The notes under the pieces were generated by a model. That model was not told the DNA's origin and did not search any database. It was given only the letters and a program-made list of their open reading frames with translations. Both the position numbers and the translations under genes were made by a program. This document shows, in pieces, positions 5,870 through 15,048 of a stretch of DNA of 19,414 nucleotides (within the stretch, counting starts at the first letter, position 1; each line of letters begins with the position of its first letter). The DNA lies in the NCBI GenBank assembly GCA_017613855.1, contig JAGACY010000166.1:1-19414 (forward strand), given 5' to 3'. The DNA comes from Pseudomonadota bacterium (lineage in GTDB: Bacteria > Myxococcota > Bradymonadia > UBA4248).

Positions 5870-6790
5870 ATGAGTCGTATTCGTTCGTTAATTCTTGTCA
5901 TTTCTGCGTTTTTACTCGTACTTTGCATATCCTCAACAGCCGCGATGGCCCAGGATAGCGGCAGAATCGCCGAGGGGGATATCAATGGCAGAATGTCCTT
6001 AGATGAAGCTCAGAAAGCAGATTCTGAATCATCCGGTGCAGCAGATGCGGCCGAAAATGCTTCGGTTCAGGCAGATAATACCACTGCCCCTAAAAAGCGC
6101 GTTTTGTTGGACGACGATGACGATGATGACACCGATGGAGATGCCTCATCCAACCCCGTGGCGGCGAAACCTGCTGCTGACGAGAATTCACTCGTAAAAG
6201 GCCATGGTTTGCAAATGGGTGTCAATTTTTTGGGAATGCCTGATGGTGCCTTCGATATTTGGTTCTCCCATCATGGCAGTACCTGGGATGGCGTCGTCAA
6301 CATGGGATTCAACCTCGATTATTTCCTGCGTTTTAAAGCGCCATGTGAAATGCGGTTCTCCCTGGCATGGAACAATGCCCGTACCGGCAGCGCCTACTGG
6401 CTGGATAAACGTTACGATGATCGTCCGCATCTCGCCGATTATATTGTCAACAAATATCACGTTCTTTCGATCGAAGTTGCTGCCTACCATGTTATTTCAA
6501 TCATCGACGAAATCGCCTTTTACTATGGCGGCGGCGGTTGGGGCGGCCTCGTCATGGGAGAAGCCCGCGGCCATGCCATTCGTTCTGCATGCGCAGAAAG
6601 CGAGGGCGTTTCGGAAAATTGTCCGCATGAACCCGGCAGTGTAAAATTGACGCAAATGCCTAAATTCTTTGGGTTTGCAATGGTAACACTCGGCTTTAAA
6701 TTTACCCTTTGGGAAATCATGACGATTCGCGCCGAAGGCGGATTTAAAGGTTATCTCTATGGCCAGCTCGGTCTGGGGGTCGAATTCTAA
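5870..6790 (+). CDS. Exported outer-membrane beta-barrel protein with an Asp-rich linker
   Basis: The product is 306 residues. The signal peptide is cleaved after AAMA (residue 27). A low-complexity Ala/Asp/Ser region follows, with a run of seven Asp near residue 81. From about residue 112 the sequence alternates hydrophobic and polar residues in beta-strand fashion (GLQMGVNFLGMPDGAFDIWF, later FAMVTLGFKFTLWEIM) and ends GVEF, with the terminal Phe typical of BAM substrates. Two Cys (SACAESEGVSENC) sit in a probable loop. ATG 5870 has GAGG 6 nt upstream; a TTG at 5858 is in frame but less likely. I do not recognise a specific family. The Asp run could bind divalent cations, but that is speculation. 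Confidence 0.75.
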   Translation: MSRIRSLILVISAFLLVLCISSTAAMAQDSGRIAEGDINGRMSLDEAQKADSESSGAADAAENASVQADNTTAPKKRVLLDDDDDDDTDGDASSNPVAAKPAADENSLVKGHGLQMGVNFLGMPDGAFDIWFSHHGSTWDGVVNMGFNLDYFLRFKAPCEMRFSLAWNNARTGSAYWLDKRYDDRPHLADYIVNKYHVLSIEVAAYHVISIIDEIAFYYGGGGWGGLVMGEARGHAIRSACAESEGVSENCPHEPGSVKLTQMPKFFGFAMVTLGFKFTLWEIMTIRAEGGFKGYLYGQLGLGVEF

Positions 6791-6796
6791 TGATGG

Positions 6797-6862
6797 TGCG
6801 CGGCTTTTCGCTTACGCGAATACGCCTGCGCTGCTCGGGCTATCTGCGATACGCCCTCGCAT
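6797..6862 (-). repeat. Pair of REP-like palindromes (minus orientation)
   Basis: On the minus strand 6797-6831 reads GGCGTATTCGCG, loop, then GCGAAAAGCCGCGC. 6832-6862 reads GCGAGGGCGTATCGCA then GATAGCCCGAGC. Both have a GGCGTAT left shoulder and an A-rich-AGCC right shoulder, as in the pair at 10802-10868. The pair begins 6 nt after the stop codon of the beta-barrel gene. Confidence 0.65.
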
Positions 6863-6945
6863 AACTTTTTTCTTTTGACGGCTTTGCCCAGGGCGATTCC
6901 TCCATTGATGTCTGGACAAAGCCTTCTTTTTTATATTGTGCCTCC

Positions 6946-9900
6946 ATGAAGTCGATATTTTTTCGTAATATTCTGAGTAGCGCCGCCATTTTGCTGGCTT
7001 CTGTCATGCCCTTTACGATGCCTGACGCCATGGCTCAGGAAAATTGGGCTGCAGATGATGATGCGCTCGAAGCCAGAAAAATTGAGCGTTACCAGCAGCT
7101 CGTCGATCAGTCGCCCGAAAAATCCTATGCGTTTAATCAGCTCATGGCGACCGTCGGAAAAGGTGCCCAATACGCCAAACTCCTGGCTGATTACGAAAAG
7201 AAAGTCGCCGCCAAACCGCAAAACTTCAATTTGCGCATGGTTTTGGGCCACATGTACCAATATGGCGGCCGAACCAACGAAGCCATCGAATCCTATAAAA
7301 AGGCACTCGAAATCAAAAAAACGCCGCTGGCCTACATGTCCATCGCCGCAGCAGAGGCCGATAACCGCAACTTTGAGCAGGCCGTCACAGCCTACGAAGC
7401 CGCCTCAAATCTCAATCCCAACAAAGAACAAAAGCAGGAAATCTGGCGCGCACTCGCCGAAATTGCCATCTACCGCAGGGATATGGATCGTGCGCAGGTC
7501 TGCTTTAATGAACTCATCAAACTCGAACCCAATTCACTCTTCATTCGCAGGGAACTGGCTCAGATTTACGAGCAAAACAAGTACTTTGCACAGGCGCGCG
7601 AAGTACTCGAAGATGCAAAGAAAATCGCGTCTTCTGCCGATAAAGACCAAATCGAACTCGATATTGCGGTGCTTTACGAGCAGGAAGGTAATGATGACGA
7701 AGCATTGTCGCGCTATGAAGCACTGTCTAAAAGGCTCGGTGCGTCCCACTGGATGCAGCGCGAACTCAGTTCACGAATCATTGATATTCACCGCAGAAAG
7801 GGCAACATTGCCGAACTGGCAAAAGTCCTCGAAACCCAATGGAAATCGCCATCCTATCAGCAGCATCTGGAATTGGCCAATCTGTACGAAGAAACCTCCA
7901 ACCCGGATAAAGCGCTTGAGCACTTAAAGAAAGCCATTTCTTCGTCGCCCAAACTTCCCGAAGGCCATGAAAAACTCGTCCGTTTTTACCGCAGTCACGG
8001 CCAAATCGAAAAGATGTTCGAAGCCCGCAAAGCCTTGATTAAAGCGGTACCGGACAATCCCGACTATCGTTTTGAACTCTATGAGGATTATGTCCAGCAA
8101 AAACAGATCGACAAAGCCCTCGGTGTTCTGGACGAAACCCAGAAGAAGTTTACCGATAAATTTGATGTTCAGCGCCGTGTGGCCGAGTATTATCAGATGA
8201 ACGGCCGTTCCCAGAAGGCGCAGGATATCTACGAATCGTGGGTCAAAAAGCACCCCTCGGATTTGGAAGCACTCGAGGCATTGGGTGATCATTACGACAC
8301 AGCAGGTGAGCACAAAAAAGCCGCAGCGACATGGCAAAAAATCGAGAACCTGCCCATCGACAAAGCCACAAAACTCGAGACACTGGCTCGCATTTACGAT
8401 GAACATGGCTACAGCAGCGAAGCCGAGGAACTGTACGCCAAAACGCTGGCTGCAAGCCCCAAAGACTGCTATGCCCATTCACAGTATGCCGATATTTTGA
8501 CGCGCAACGGCAAGCAGGTCGAAGCCATCGAAGCCTGGAACCAAATGGCCAAAACCTGTCCTGCAGCTCCGATGCGCACAACAGCAGCACGACAGTTGGC
8601 AGCACTCTATAAATCCCGAGGTGCACAAAAGAATGCGATTGCCCAATACCGTGGCCAGTGTGAATCCCATCCGAACAGTCTGAGCGATGCCCTGCTATTT
8701 GCCAGTGTTGCACAAGCACTCGAGATGCCGACCGAAGCCATCCCGACTTTGGAATCTTTTGCCGAACGCAATCCATCGCAAACTGAGGCTCTCACAGCGC
8801 TTAACGAATTGCAGGCTGCTTCCGGCGACATCGATGCGGCCCGAAAGACACTCGAAAAACTTGCCACGCACTCGGAAACAGAAAAACGCGATGCATTTAT
8901 CGCCATGTCTGACCTCGATTTACAAGTGGGTGATCTCGAAGCAGCACAGAATCATCTTTCGGAAGCGCTCAAACTCAATGCCAATGATGCCGATACCCAC
9001 GAGCGATTGGGCGACATTCTGCGCAAACGACGCATGTATCAGGAGGCGGCCAACAATTACGAAACAGCATTCCAAATTGATGACCGCAATTACATAGCAG
9101 CCTTTAAAGAAGCGACATGCCTTTCGATTCTGGGCAAAACCAAGGAAGCGGACGATCTCTATGTGCGGATTGTGACGTCAGCAACCGACGAAACGCTCGT
9201 CATGAAAGCGGCCCAGCGAGCAATTGACGACCACACCTGGCTTGGCACACTGGATGAACTCTCCAAAACATTTATGCCGCTCGTGAATGCCAAGCAAAGA
9301 AAGGCGCTGTATCTCGAAATACTGCTCAGCCTGGCAGATGCCCAGGCACAGCCCCATACATTGGCCCTGTTGACGCGCGATGCCCAGCATGCACTGCCGG
9401 CAAGACATGCCTTGCGTGAACTCGGTGACAAATATGCATCAGTTATCGTCGAATCCCTGCTGCACGAAGATCCGTCCATTTCGGGAAAAGCGCTCAAATT
9501 GAGCGAATGGCTGACTTCTTCGAGCGTCATTGCCGTTTTGGGACAAAGAATCGAGAAAGCCCCGACATCCGAATCGGGCAGACTCATGCAATTGCAGGCC
9601 ATCAGAGCGATTGCGCATGCACAGCTGCCGGCAGCGGTGCCGGTACTTAAGTCGTGCCTGGATTCACATTACCCGAGGGCTTTGCGCGAACATGCGCTCT
9701 GGGCATTGGGGCTGATCCCGGCCAAATCGGCATCGGACGTCCTCAAAGATGCACTCGACATTCAGTTCGACTCGTTCCGGGCCATTGCCATTATTGGCCT
9801 GGGGCGCCAAAATGCGCATCTGGACGCAGTTGATCAGCGTTTAAAGGAAGATCCCAGCCCACTCGTCAGAGATGCCGCAGCCTGGGCACTTGCCTATAAT

Positions 9901-10797
9901 CATGCCAAATCCTATTACAAAGACATCGAAGTCTATTATTTCAGCAAGACGAATCCTACTAAATCCTATCAACTCTGGACATTCCATACTGTAGATGAAT
10001 CGGTGGCGGCCCCCAAACTGATCGAGAATTTGTGGTGTGGTGGTGCGCGTTCGGCTGCAGCCAAATTGATTCGATCCGAAGATTCCGGTACATCCTTGTC
10101 ACTTTTGACACAAACCGAAGCCCAGGGAAAATTTATTCATGGGATGACGACACATTATCAAAGCAACTTCGACTTTGACATGCTGCTGAACCATTTTGTA
10201 GATCTTTCTTTGAAAGACACGGGATCTTCGACATCATGGGTAAAGAAGCATGCGGATGTGCTGCAAAGTCAGGTCAAAGCAGCAGCATCGGGATCGCTCA
10301 AATCCCATACGGATGATTTCGATGCATGCAAAAGCCAGATGCTGCGCGACTTTGTTTCACCCACAGAGTTATCGGGCATCGACGTCAATGATCCCGAACA
10401 GAGGCCAATTCTAAGTGCTGCGCTTGCAGAAATCCAACCCACGCTCAACCAGTGGAACAGCGGTGTCAACAATTCGGGAGGTAAATCGCTTGCGGATCTG
10501 AGTCTTCGTGCCTCTGCGATTACGGGAGATTTATCCAAGACAAAAGAGACCGCCTTCCATTCAAACGTCATGGCTTTGCGCATTGATGCCATCGAAGCCA
10601 TGGGGATGATGCATACCCCCGAGAGCAAAGAGGCGCTCCGAGTTTTATCGTCGGATCCTTCTTACCTCGTGCGGGCAGCAGCGATTGAGCAGCTCGATGC
10701 CTCGGATCCGGAGGATTGCACGGTTCTCGAAAGAGCCCAAAAAGACACCTTTGCCATCGTGGCCGAGACGGCAGCTTCGAAGCTGTCACAAAAATAG
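6946..10797 (+). CDS. Large exported TPR and HEAT-repeat scaffold protein
   Basis: The product is 1283 residues. The signal peptide is cleaved after DAMA (residue 30), so it is periplasmic or outer-membrane associated. Residues about 85-770 form a long series of tetratricopeptide repeats; clear examples are LGHMYQYGGRTNEAIESYKK, YMSIAAAEADNRNFEQAVTA and LGDILRKRRMYQEAANNYE. From about 818 to 985, and again at 1208-1283, the sequence changes to HEAT-like repeats (RALREHALWALGLIP, PLVRDAAAWALAYN, SYLVRAAAIEQLD). The region 985-1200 is not assigned. TPR-HEAT proteins are protein-interaction scaffolds; no enzymatic motif is seen. No SD precedes ATG 6946, but the signal peptide starts there. The gene is bracketed by palindrome pairs in opposite orientation. 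Cargo and partners cannot be told from sequence. Confidence 0.85.
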   Translation: MKSIFFRNILSSAAILLASVMPFTMPDAMAQENWAADDDALEARKIERYQQLVDQSPEKSYAFNQLMATVGKGAQYAKLLADYEKKVAAKPQNFNLRMVLGHMYQYGGRTNEAIESYKKALEIKKTPLAYMSIAAAEADNRNFEQAVTAYEAASNLNPNKEQKQEIWRALAEIAIYRRDMDRAQVCFNELIKLEPNSLFIRRELAQIYEQNKYFAQAREVLEDAKKIASSADKDQIELDIAVLYEQEGNDDEALSRYEALSKRLGASHWMQRELSSRIIDIHRRKGNIAELAKVLETQWKSPSYQQHLELANLYEETSNPDKALEHLKKAISSSPKLPEGHEKLVRFYRSHGQIEKMFEARKALIKAVPDNPDYRFELYEDYVQQKQIDKALGVLDETQKKFTDKFDVQRRVAEYYQMNGRSQKAQDIYESWVKKHPSDLEALEALGDHYDTAGEHKKAAATWQKIENLPIDKATKLETLARIYDEHGYSSEAEELYAKTLAASPKDCYAHSQYADILTRNGKQVEAIEAWNQMAKTCPAAPMRTTAARQLAALYKSRGAQKNAIAQYRGQCESHPNSLSDALLFASVAQALEMPTEAIPTLESFAERNPSQTEALTALNELQAASGDIDAARKTLEKLATHSETEKRDAFIAMSDLDLQVGDLEAAQNHLSEALKLNANDADTHERLGDILRKRRMYQEAANNYETAFQIDDRNYIAAFKEATCLSILGKTKEADDLYVRIVTSATDETLVMKAAQRAIDDHTWLGTLDELSKTFMPLVNAKQRKALYLEILLSLADAQAQPHTLALLTRDAQHALPARHALRELGDKYASVIVESLLHEDPSISGKALKLSEWLTSSSVIAVLGQRIEKAPTSESGRLMQLQAIRAIAHAQLPAAVPVLKSCLDSHYPRALREHALWALGLIPAKSASDVLKDALDIQFDSFRAIAIIGLGRQNAHLDAVDQRLKEDPSPLVRDAAAWALAYNHAKSYYKDIEVYYFSKTNPTKSYQLWTFHTVDESVAAPKLIENLWCGGARSAAAKLIRSEDSGTSLSLLTQTEAQGKFIHGMTTHYQSNFDFDMLLNHFVDLSLKDTGSSTSWVKKHADVLQSQVKAAASGSLKSHTDDFDACKSQMLRDFVSPTELSGIDVNDPEQRPILSAALAEIQPTLNQWNSGVNNSGGKSLADLSLRASAITGDLSKTKETAFHSNVMALRIDAIEAMGMMHTPESKEALRVLSSDPSYLVRAAAIEQLDASDPEDCTVLERAQKDTFAIVAETAASKLSQK

Positions 10798-10801
10798 ATT
10801 T

Positions 10802-10868
10802 CGCGCGTATTGGCCCTGGCCAATAGCGCGAAGTGCCAGGCGTATTGGCCAAAGGCCAATAGCCGGCA
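10802..10868 (+). repeat. Pair of REP-like palindromes after the TPR/HEAT gene
   Basis: The first hairpin is CGCGC (10802-10806), bulged G, TATTGGCC, loop CT, GGCCAATA, GCGCG (to 10830). The second, 10834-10868, is TGCC, A, GGC, G, TATTGGCC, loop AAA, GGCCAATA, GCC, GGCA. Both share the same core and the bulged G. The pair starts 4 nt after the stop codon and has no T-run, so it is more likely a REP/BIME-type mRNA 3'-end structure than a classical terminator. Confidence 0.75.
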
Positions 10869-10920
10869 CACCCCACAGCAAACATACCAATCCAACCTCA
10901 TTGATCAATAAAGGCAGGCC

Positions 10921-12168
10921 ATGTACTTCGATCATCCCGCAGGTGGCAATCATCCGCCAGAGCGTTCCGAAAAAGAGATCCATGCGATATACCGCAAGCT
11001 TTTTACGCTCGTAAAGTCGGTCAAATCACCCGATGAGACCTCCGCGGCACTCATTGTCACGCTGCAGGGGCTATTTGGTGCGAATGGCGCAGCCCTGTGC
11101 CATATTTACGACGACAACGCCAGATTTGTAGCCTGTATCGGACAGATTTCGCATATACAGGGCCGTTCCTTCAATTTAAATGCGCCGCGCGTCGCCAATT
11201 TCATGATGGGAAAAAAGGCCTTGTGCCTGTCGCGCGATCAACTTGCCCAGGAATATCTCAATCTCGCGTTGAATGCACAGTTTGAGAGCGTTCTTTTATC
11301 GCCGATCGAAATCAATGGCATGCCGTATGGCCTGGTGGCACTCATATCGAATGTGCCTGGTTATTTTGAAGAAAAAGACGCCTATACACTGTACGAAATT
11401 ACCGAATTCTATGCCATGGCCCTGGATGAACGCCGCATGGAAGTCATCACGACTGAGCAAAACCATTTTGCTTTGCTCGGCAATATCTGCGATGAAATTG
11501 CTCCAAACCTGCATAACGCCACAATCGACCTCATTCAGACATTTGCCCAGCTTCGCAAATATTATGTCGCTCAGAAATACAATCTGATGGCGGAGTATTT
11601 GTCGAAGGCCGTCAGCAATATCGAGGGGATGGCCAAACGCGTTCAGGATCTGCGTACTTTGGGAGATATTTGTAATCCCAAGGAACAGACGTTTGGCGGT
11701 GTCGAATTAAAATCCGTTCTCGAAAGTGTCATCGATTACAACCGCACACAAATCGAAGAGAACGTCGAACTTGTCATCCAAATTGACGAAGACCTGCCCA
11801 AAGTATATGGCGATTTTACGCTGATATGGCAGCTGATACACGAAATTGTTCAAAATAGCCTTCGCGCAATGAAGAAGAAAGAACAGGACAAGCATACCCT
11901 GATGATCCACACCTATCGTTTTCAGGGGTCGGTCGTCGTCGAAATCAGCGACACGGGATGCGGCATAGAGCCCGCCAATGTTCCCCATATTTTTGAGCCC
12001 TTCTTTACGACATGGCCGTCATGCAAAGGGTTAGGACTGACGAGAGCACGCATCAATGCCTACCGCATGCAGGCAAGCGTGATATACCGTCCACGTCCCG
12101 AAGGCGGTTCGGTCTTCAGAATGGCATTTATCGACGAACAGCATCCGCATCAGGCTGAGGTGTTTTAA
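10921..12168 (+). CDS. GAF-domain sensor-kinase-like protein with degenerate H-box
   Basis: The product is 415 residues, soluble, with no signal peptide or membrane segment. Residues about 1-170 resemble a GAF sensory domain (SAALIVTLQGLFGANGAALC and later VLLSPIEINGMPYGLVALIS). A dimerisation-type helix follows. Its H-box position reads NICDEIAP at 188-195 where active kinases have NISHELRTP, so the phosphoacceptor His is Asp191. The HATPase part is well kept: N-box HEIVQNSLRA with Asn312, G1 ISDTGCGIEP (343-351), F-box HIFEPFFTT, and G2 SCKGLGL lacking its first Gly. It should bind ATP but is unlikely to autophosphorylate at the usual site. ATG 10921 has AAGG 6 nt upstream. No response regulator is nearby. 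Confidence 0.8.
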   Translation: MYFDHPAGGNHPPERSEKEIHAIYRKLFTLVKSVKSPDETSAALIVTLQGLFGANGAALCHIYDDNARFVACIGQISHIQGRSFNLNAPRVANFMMGKKALCLSRDQLAQEYLNLALNAQFESVLLSPIEINGMPYGLVALISNVPGYFEEKDAYTLYEITEFYAMALDERRMEVITTEQNHFALLGNICDEIAPNLHNATIDLIQTFAQLRKYYVAQKYNLMAEYLSKAVSNIEGMAKRVQDLRTLGDICNPKEQTFGGVELKSVLESVIDYNRTQIEENVELVIQIDEDLPKVYGDFTLIWQLIHEIVQNSLRAMKKKEQDKHTLMIHTYRFQGSVVVEISDTGCGIEPANVPHIFEPFFTTWPSCKGLGLTRARINAYRMQASVIYRPRPEGGSVFRMAFIDEQHPHQAEVF

Positions 12169-12260
12169 AGGGATTTCGGGGTCACATCCTCCCTTTTTAT
12201 AACCATACTTCCCCAGCCTATCCCCAGAGCATTGACCAACGTCCTCAATTCGGGGGCAAA

Positions 12261-12291
12261 GCCGTCGCATTCTAAAGTGGAATGCGACGGC
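12261..12291. terminator. Perfect 12-bp hairpin between convergent genes
   Basis: GCCGTCGCATTC (12261-12272) and GAATGCGACGGC (12280-12291) form a perfect stem with a 7-nt loop. It lies between the convergent kinase-like gene (ends 12168) and the Gly-rich lipoprotein gene (ends 12310). It has no T-run on either strand, so it is a probable bidirectional 3'-end structure, not a proven terminator. Confidence 0.55.
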
Positions 12292-12309
12292 CTAAGGATC
12301 ATCGCCAGA

Positions 12310-14994
12310 TTAATTGATGGGAGGCAATTCGCGTTCGACAATGGAAATGCGTGCATGTCCGGTGCCGGAATGTCCCGTTTCTGTTCCCCCTGTGGGGGCG
12401 TCGAAGCTCTTATTGCCGGCAATCGTCTCCCCTTTGACGCCCGTACCAATATGGCCGGTGCCACCACCGCCGCCACCGGCATAAGGAATGCCGCCGCCGC
12501 CGTACCAGCCGCCGCCGCCGCCACCGCCGGAGTCCGGCCCTGTATAGGTACTTGGTGTATTTTCGGTAATTTGCCCGATTCCATTGCCGGCCTGTCCGAA
12601 AGTACCATCCGTACCATCACCAAAGAGGTAATTATGGCCTGCTTTACCACCTTCTGTTTGTGAAGCACCTGTAGGAGCCGTATCGCCATCGCGGTAAATA
12701 TCCCCCTTACCACCGACCTCGCCACCGCCATAGCCGCCAGCAGCACGTTCTGAGCCACCGCCGCCACCGGCAACGATTAAAACTTTATCGCGCTTATCGC
12801 TCAATTCGGGCAATTTTCCAGACACTGTAGCGATATGTGATGCACCACCGCCGTGTGCCTGCGCCTGACCGCCACCGTTATACAGAAGACCGCCGGCATG
12901 GATATAGACTTTTGTCTTTTCAGTAAACTCAACCGTGCCGTAGGAATATCCGCCACAACCACCAATCATGTTTGCTCCGCCGCCCTGAGAGCCCCAAACC
13001 TGCAAGTTATATTCTCCCGGCAGCAATTCGATTTCCCGTTCCTTGCCCTCGTATGGATAATCGAGACTGTCATAGGCGTACAAATCAAAATAGGCAGACC
13101 AATAATCCAATAACATTTTGTAATCCGGATCCTCTGACTCACTCAGATCCGGCCAAACATTCATTTGGGTTACTGCTTGATCCACATTCAGTTTATTATC
13201 TTTTTTATCGTGATAAACGACTTTGACGTTCTGCGGGACGTTCCAATTCTCTTTGGTAAATTTAAGCTTTTCGGGTTCAAAAGCGATCAATTGATTATCC
13301 GATGTATTGACATCCGCAACCATCGTAACGTTGACATCTGCCTTAGGTTCTGTACTTAGGATAACACCAACTTCCGTTGTATTGTCTGCAGGGGTAAGTT
13401 TATAGGTTTTGGATGAAATGGTAATGCCGGGCAAATCGTCATCGTTGTTTACCATTCTGACAGCAGGAATCTTAATCTTGTCATATTTGGGATCTTTGGA
13501 CACAGCTGTCGTCAGAATTTCAAACTCGACAGTATGATCGTAAATATCGTCATCCACGCCAGTGACAGTCACGGTTTGAGGCTTATTCCAATCATCGGGT
13601 TTAAAGGTAATCGTTTTGGGGCTGACAGTACCTTCCGTAATATCCGACGAACGGAGTTTCAATTTAACTGGGGCAAGCGGCTTGGACTGCAAAGCGAGTG
13701 TATAAGTCACCTGACGGCCATCCTCGCCAACAAGGAGAGGCGCGTCGGCATGCCATACCACACCCGCATGGTTGACATTACCATTATAAAATTTCATCGG
13801 CCAATAGCTGATATTATTAAGATCGGGATCGTCACTTACCGTTGTAATCAAAATGTAATATGCCTGATCGCCGTCATCAATATCATCGGACAATCCTTTA
13901 ACCTTAAAAGTAACAGGATTTGTGTGATGATAGTCCCCGTTCGTCACAGTCCAGTCGTCTTTAGGAATCTGGAGAGAAGAACAATTGATGCTCGCTTCGG
14001 GATAAGGGCTGGTTGTATAAATTTTACAATCAAAAGTGACATTCGCCTTGGGCTTTTGGGTTAAAATCAAGCTAAATGAGGCTTCAATTCCTGCTTCATT
14101 TGTAAAGCCCGTCGTAATCCCGGGAAGATCGTAAGGTATAATATTATCACTGCATTCCTTTTGTTTTTTTTCGCTGTTATATACGCATTTCTGACGATAC
14201 GTACACTTTAGGCAAGGATCATCAGGCAGTGGGATGGAGAGCTGCGGCAAAGTGATAGCATCTCCCAGAACATCGCTGTCGTCGGTGACTTCTTCCTCCT
14301 CGGGAACGGCTTTGCCATCGTCGTTGGATTTTTGCTTACACACGCCTTTGAAGCATACCAAATCACCTTCGCACGCCTCAACGCTTTGGATGCCGCCAAC
14401 GCAGACGGTATAATGCGTATCATCGGTGCATTCCGGCTTAAATTCGGCTTCATCGCAGGGATTTTCGATCACGCATTCACCTTCAATGCAGACCATGCCT
14501 TCGGAACAGTCTTCCTGGGTGAGTTTTTTATCGTCGCCGCACACCGTCTTATGGGTATCATCAGCGCAGGTCGGAGTGTAGCTTTCGGGATCGCACTCAT
14601 CCTCTGCGGGGGGCTGAGTCTCGGTGCACGCGCCGTCCTGGCAGGTCTGTCCCTCGGGGCAGTCTTTGGTCACGATTTTTCCTTCCTCGCAGGCGGTGTA
14701 GGTCGTATCGGACGGGCAGGTAGGCTCGTAGTTTTTGGCCGTGCATTCAGGCTCGACGTCTTGAACCTCCTTGCATTCACCGTCCTCGCAGACCTGATTA
14801 TCGCCGCATGCCTGCGTGACAATGGTATTGTCGATGCAGGCGGTATAGGAGGTCTCGGAGGGGCAGGTGGGTGCAAATTCATCGGGATTACAGGCGGCGT
14901 CCGGGGTGGGATTGTCACTGTTATTGCTGCCATCGCTGCATGCATTCATGGCGCACAGGCTTACGAACAAAAGAAATGCCAAGCGTTTTTTCAT
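12310..14994 (-). CDS. Large modular lipoprotein: Cys-rich repeats, Calx-beta-like repeats, glycine-rich ALK/LTK-type domain
   Basis: The product is 894 residues. Signal peptide with Cys19 in AMNAC (lipobox-like). Residues about 35-230 hold four six-cysteine modules. Modules 1, 2 and 4 have the exact spacing C-x8-C-x8-C-x9-C-x5-C-x4-C, and module 3 has x10 in place of x9. Residues about 280-600 hold three Calx-beta-like repeats, each with a strand ending in a DDW or ENW motif (FKPDDWNKPQTVTVTG, FTKENWNVPQNVKVV). From about 650 to the end is a glycine-rich domain: YNLQVWGSQGGGANMIGGCG, then KVLIVAGGGGGSERAAGGYG, like the Pfam Gly_rich domain of ALK/LTK receptors. The ATG at 14992-14994 has GGAG 9 nt upstream; the longer frame to 15132 translates hairpin repeats. 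It is probably displayed on the outer surface as an adhesin or structural protein (inference). Confidence 0.85.
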   Translation of the reverse strand: MKKRLAFLLFVSLCAMNACSDGSNNSDNPTPDAACNPDEFAPTCPSETSYTACIDNTIVTQACGDNQVCEDGECKEVQDVEPECTAKNYEPTCPSDTTYTACEEGKIVTKDCPEGQTCQDGACTETQPPAEDECDPESYTPTCADDTHKTVCGDDKKLTQEDCSEGMVCIEGECVIENPCDEAEFKPECTDDTHYTVCVGGIQSVEACEGDLVCFKGVCKQKSNDDGKAVPEEEEVTDDSDVLGDAITLPQLSIPLPDDPCLKCTYRQKCVYNSEKKQKECSDNIIPYDLPGITTGFTNEAGIEASFSLILTQKPKANVTFDCKIYTTSPYPEASINCSSLQIPKDDWTVTNGDYHHTNPVTFKVKGLSDDIDDGDQAYYILITTVSDDPDLNNISYWPMKFYNGNVNHAGVVWHADAPLLVGEDGRQVTYTLALQSKPLAPVKLKLRSSDITEGTVSPKTITFKPDDWNKPQTVTVTGVDDDIYDHTVEFEILTTAVSKDPKYDKIKIPAVRMVNNDDDLPGITISSKTYKLTPADNTTEVGVILSTEPKADVNVTMVADVNTSDNQLIAFEPEKLKFTKENWNVPQNVKVVYHDKKDNKLNVDQAVTQMNVWPDLSESEDPDYKMLLDYWSAYFDLYAYDSLDYPYEGKEREIELLPGEYNLQVWGSQGGGANMIGGCGGYSYGTVEFTEKTKVYIHAGGLLYNGGGQAQAHGGGASHIATVSGKLPELSDKRDKVLIVAGGGGGSERAAGGYGGGEVGGKGDIYRDGDTAPTGASQTEGGKAGHNYLFGDGTDGTFGQAGNGIGQITENTPSTYTGPDSGGGGGGGWYGGGGIPYAGGGGGGTGHIGTGVKGETIAGNKSFDAPTGGTETGHSGTGHARISIVERELPPIN

Positions 14995-15048
14995 TGGGAC
15001 TGTCTCCAGAATGGGGTTATGCGGATCCCTTGGGGAATGTGGGGCGTT

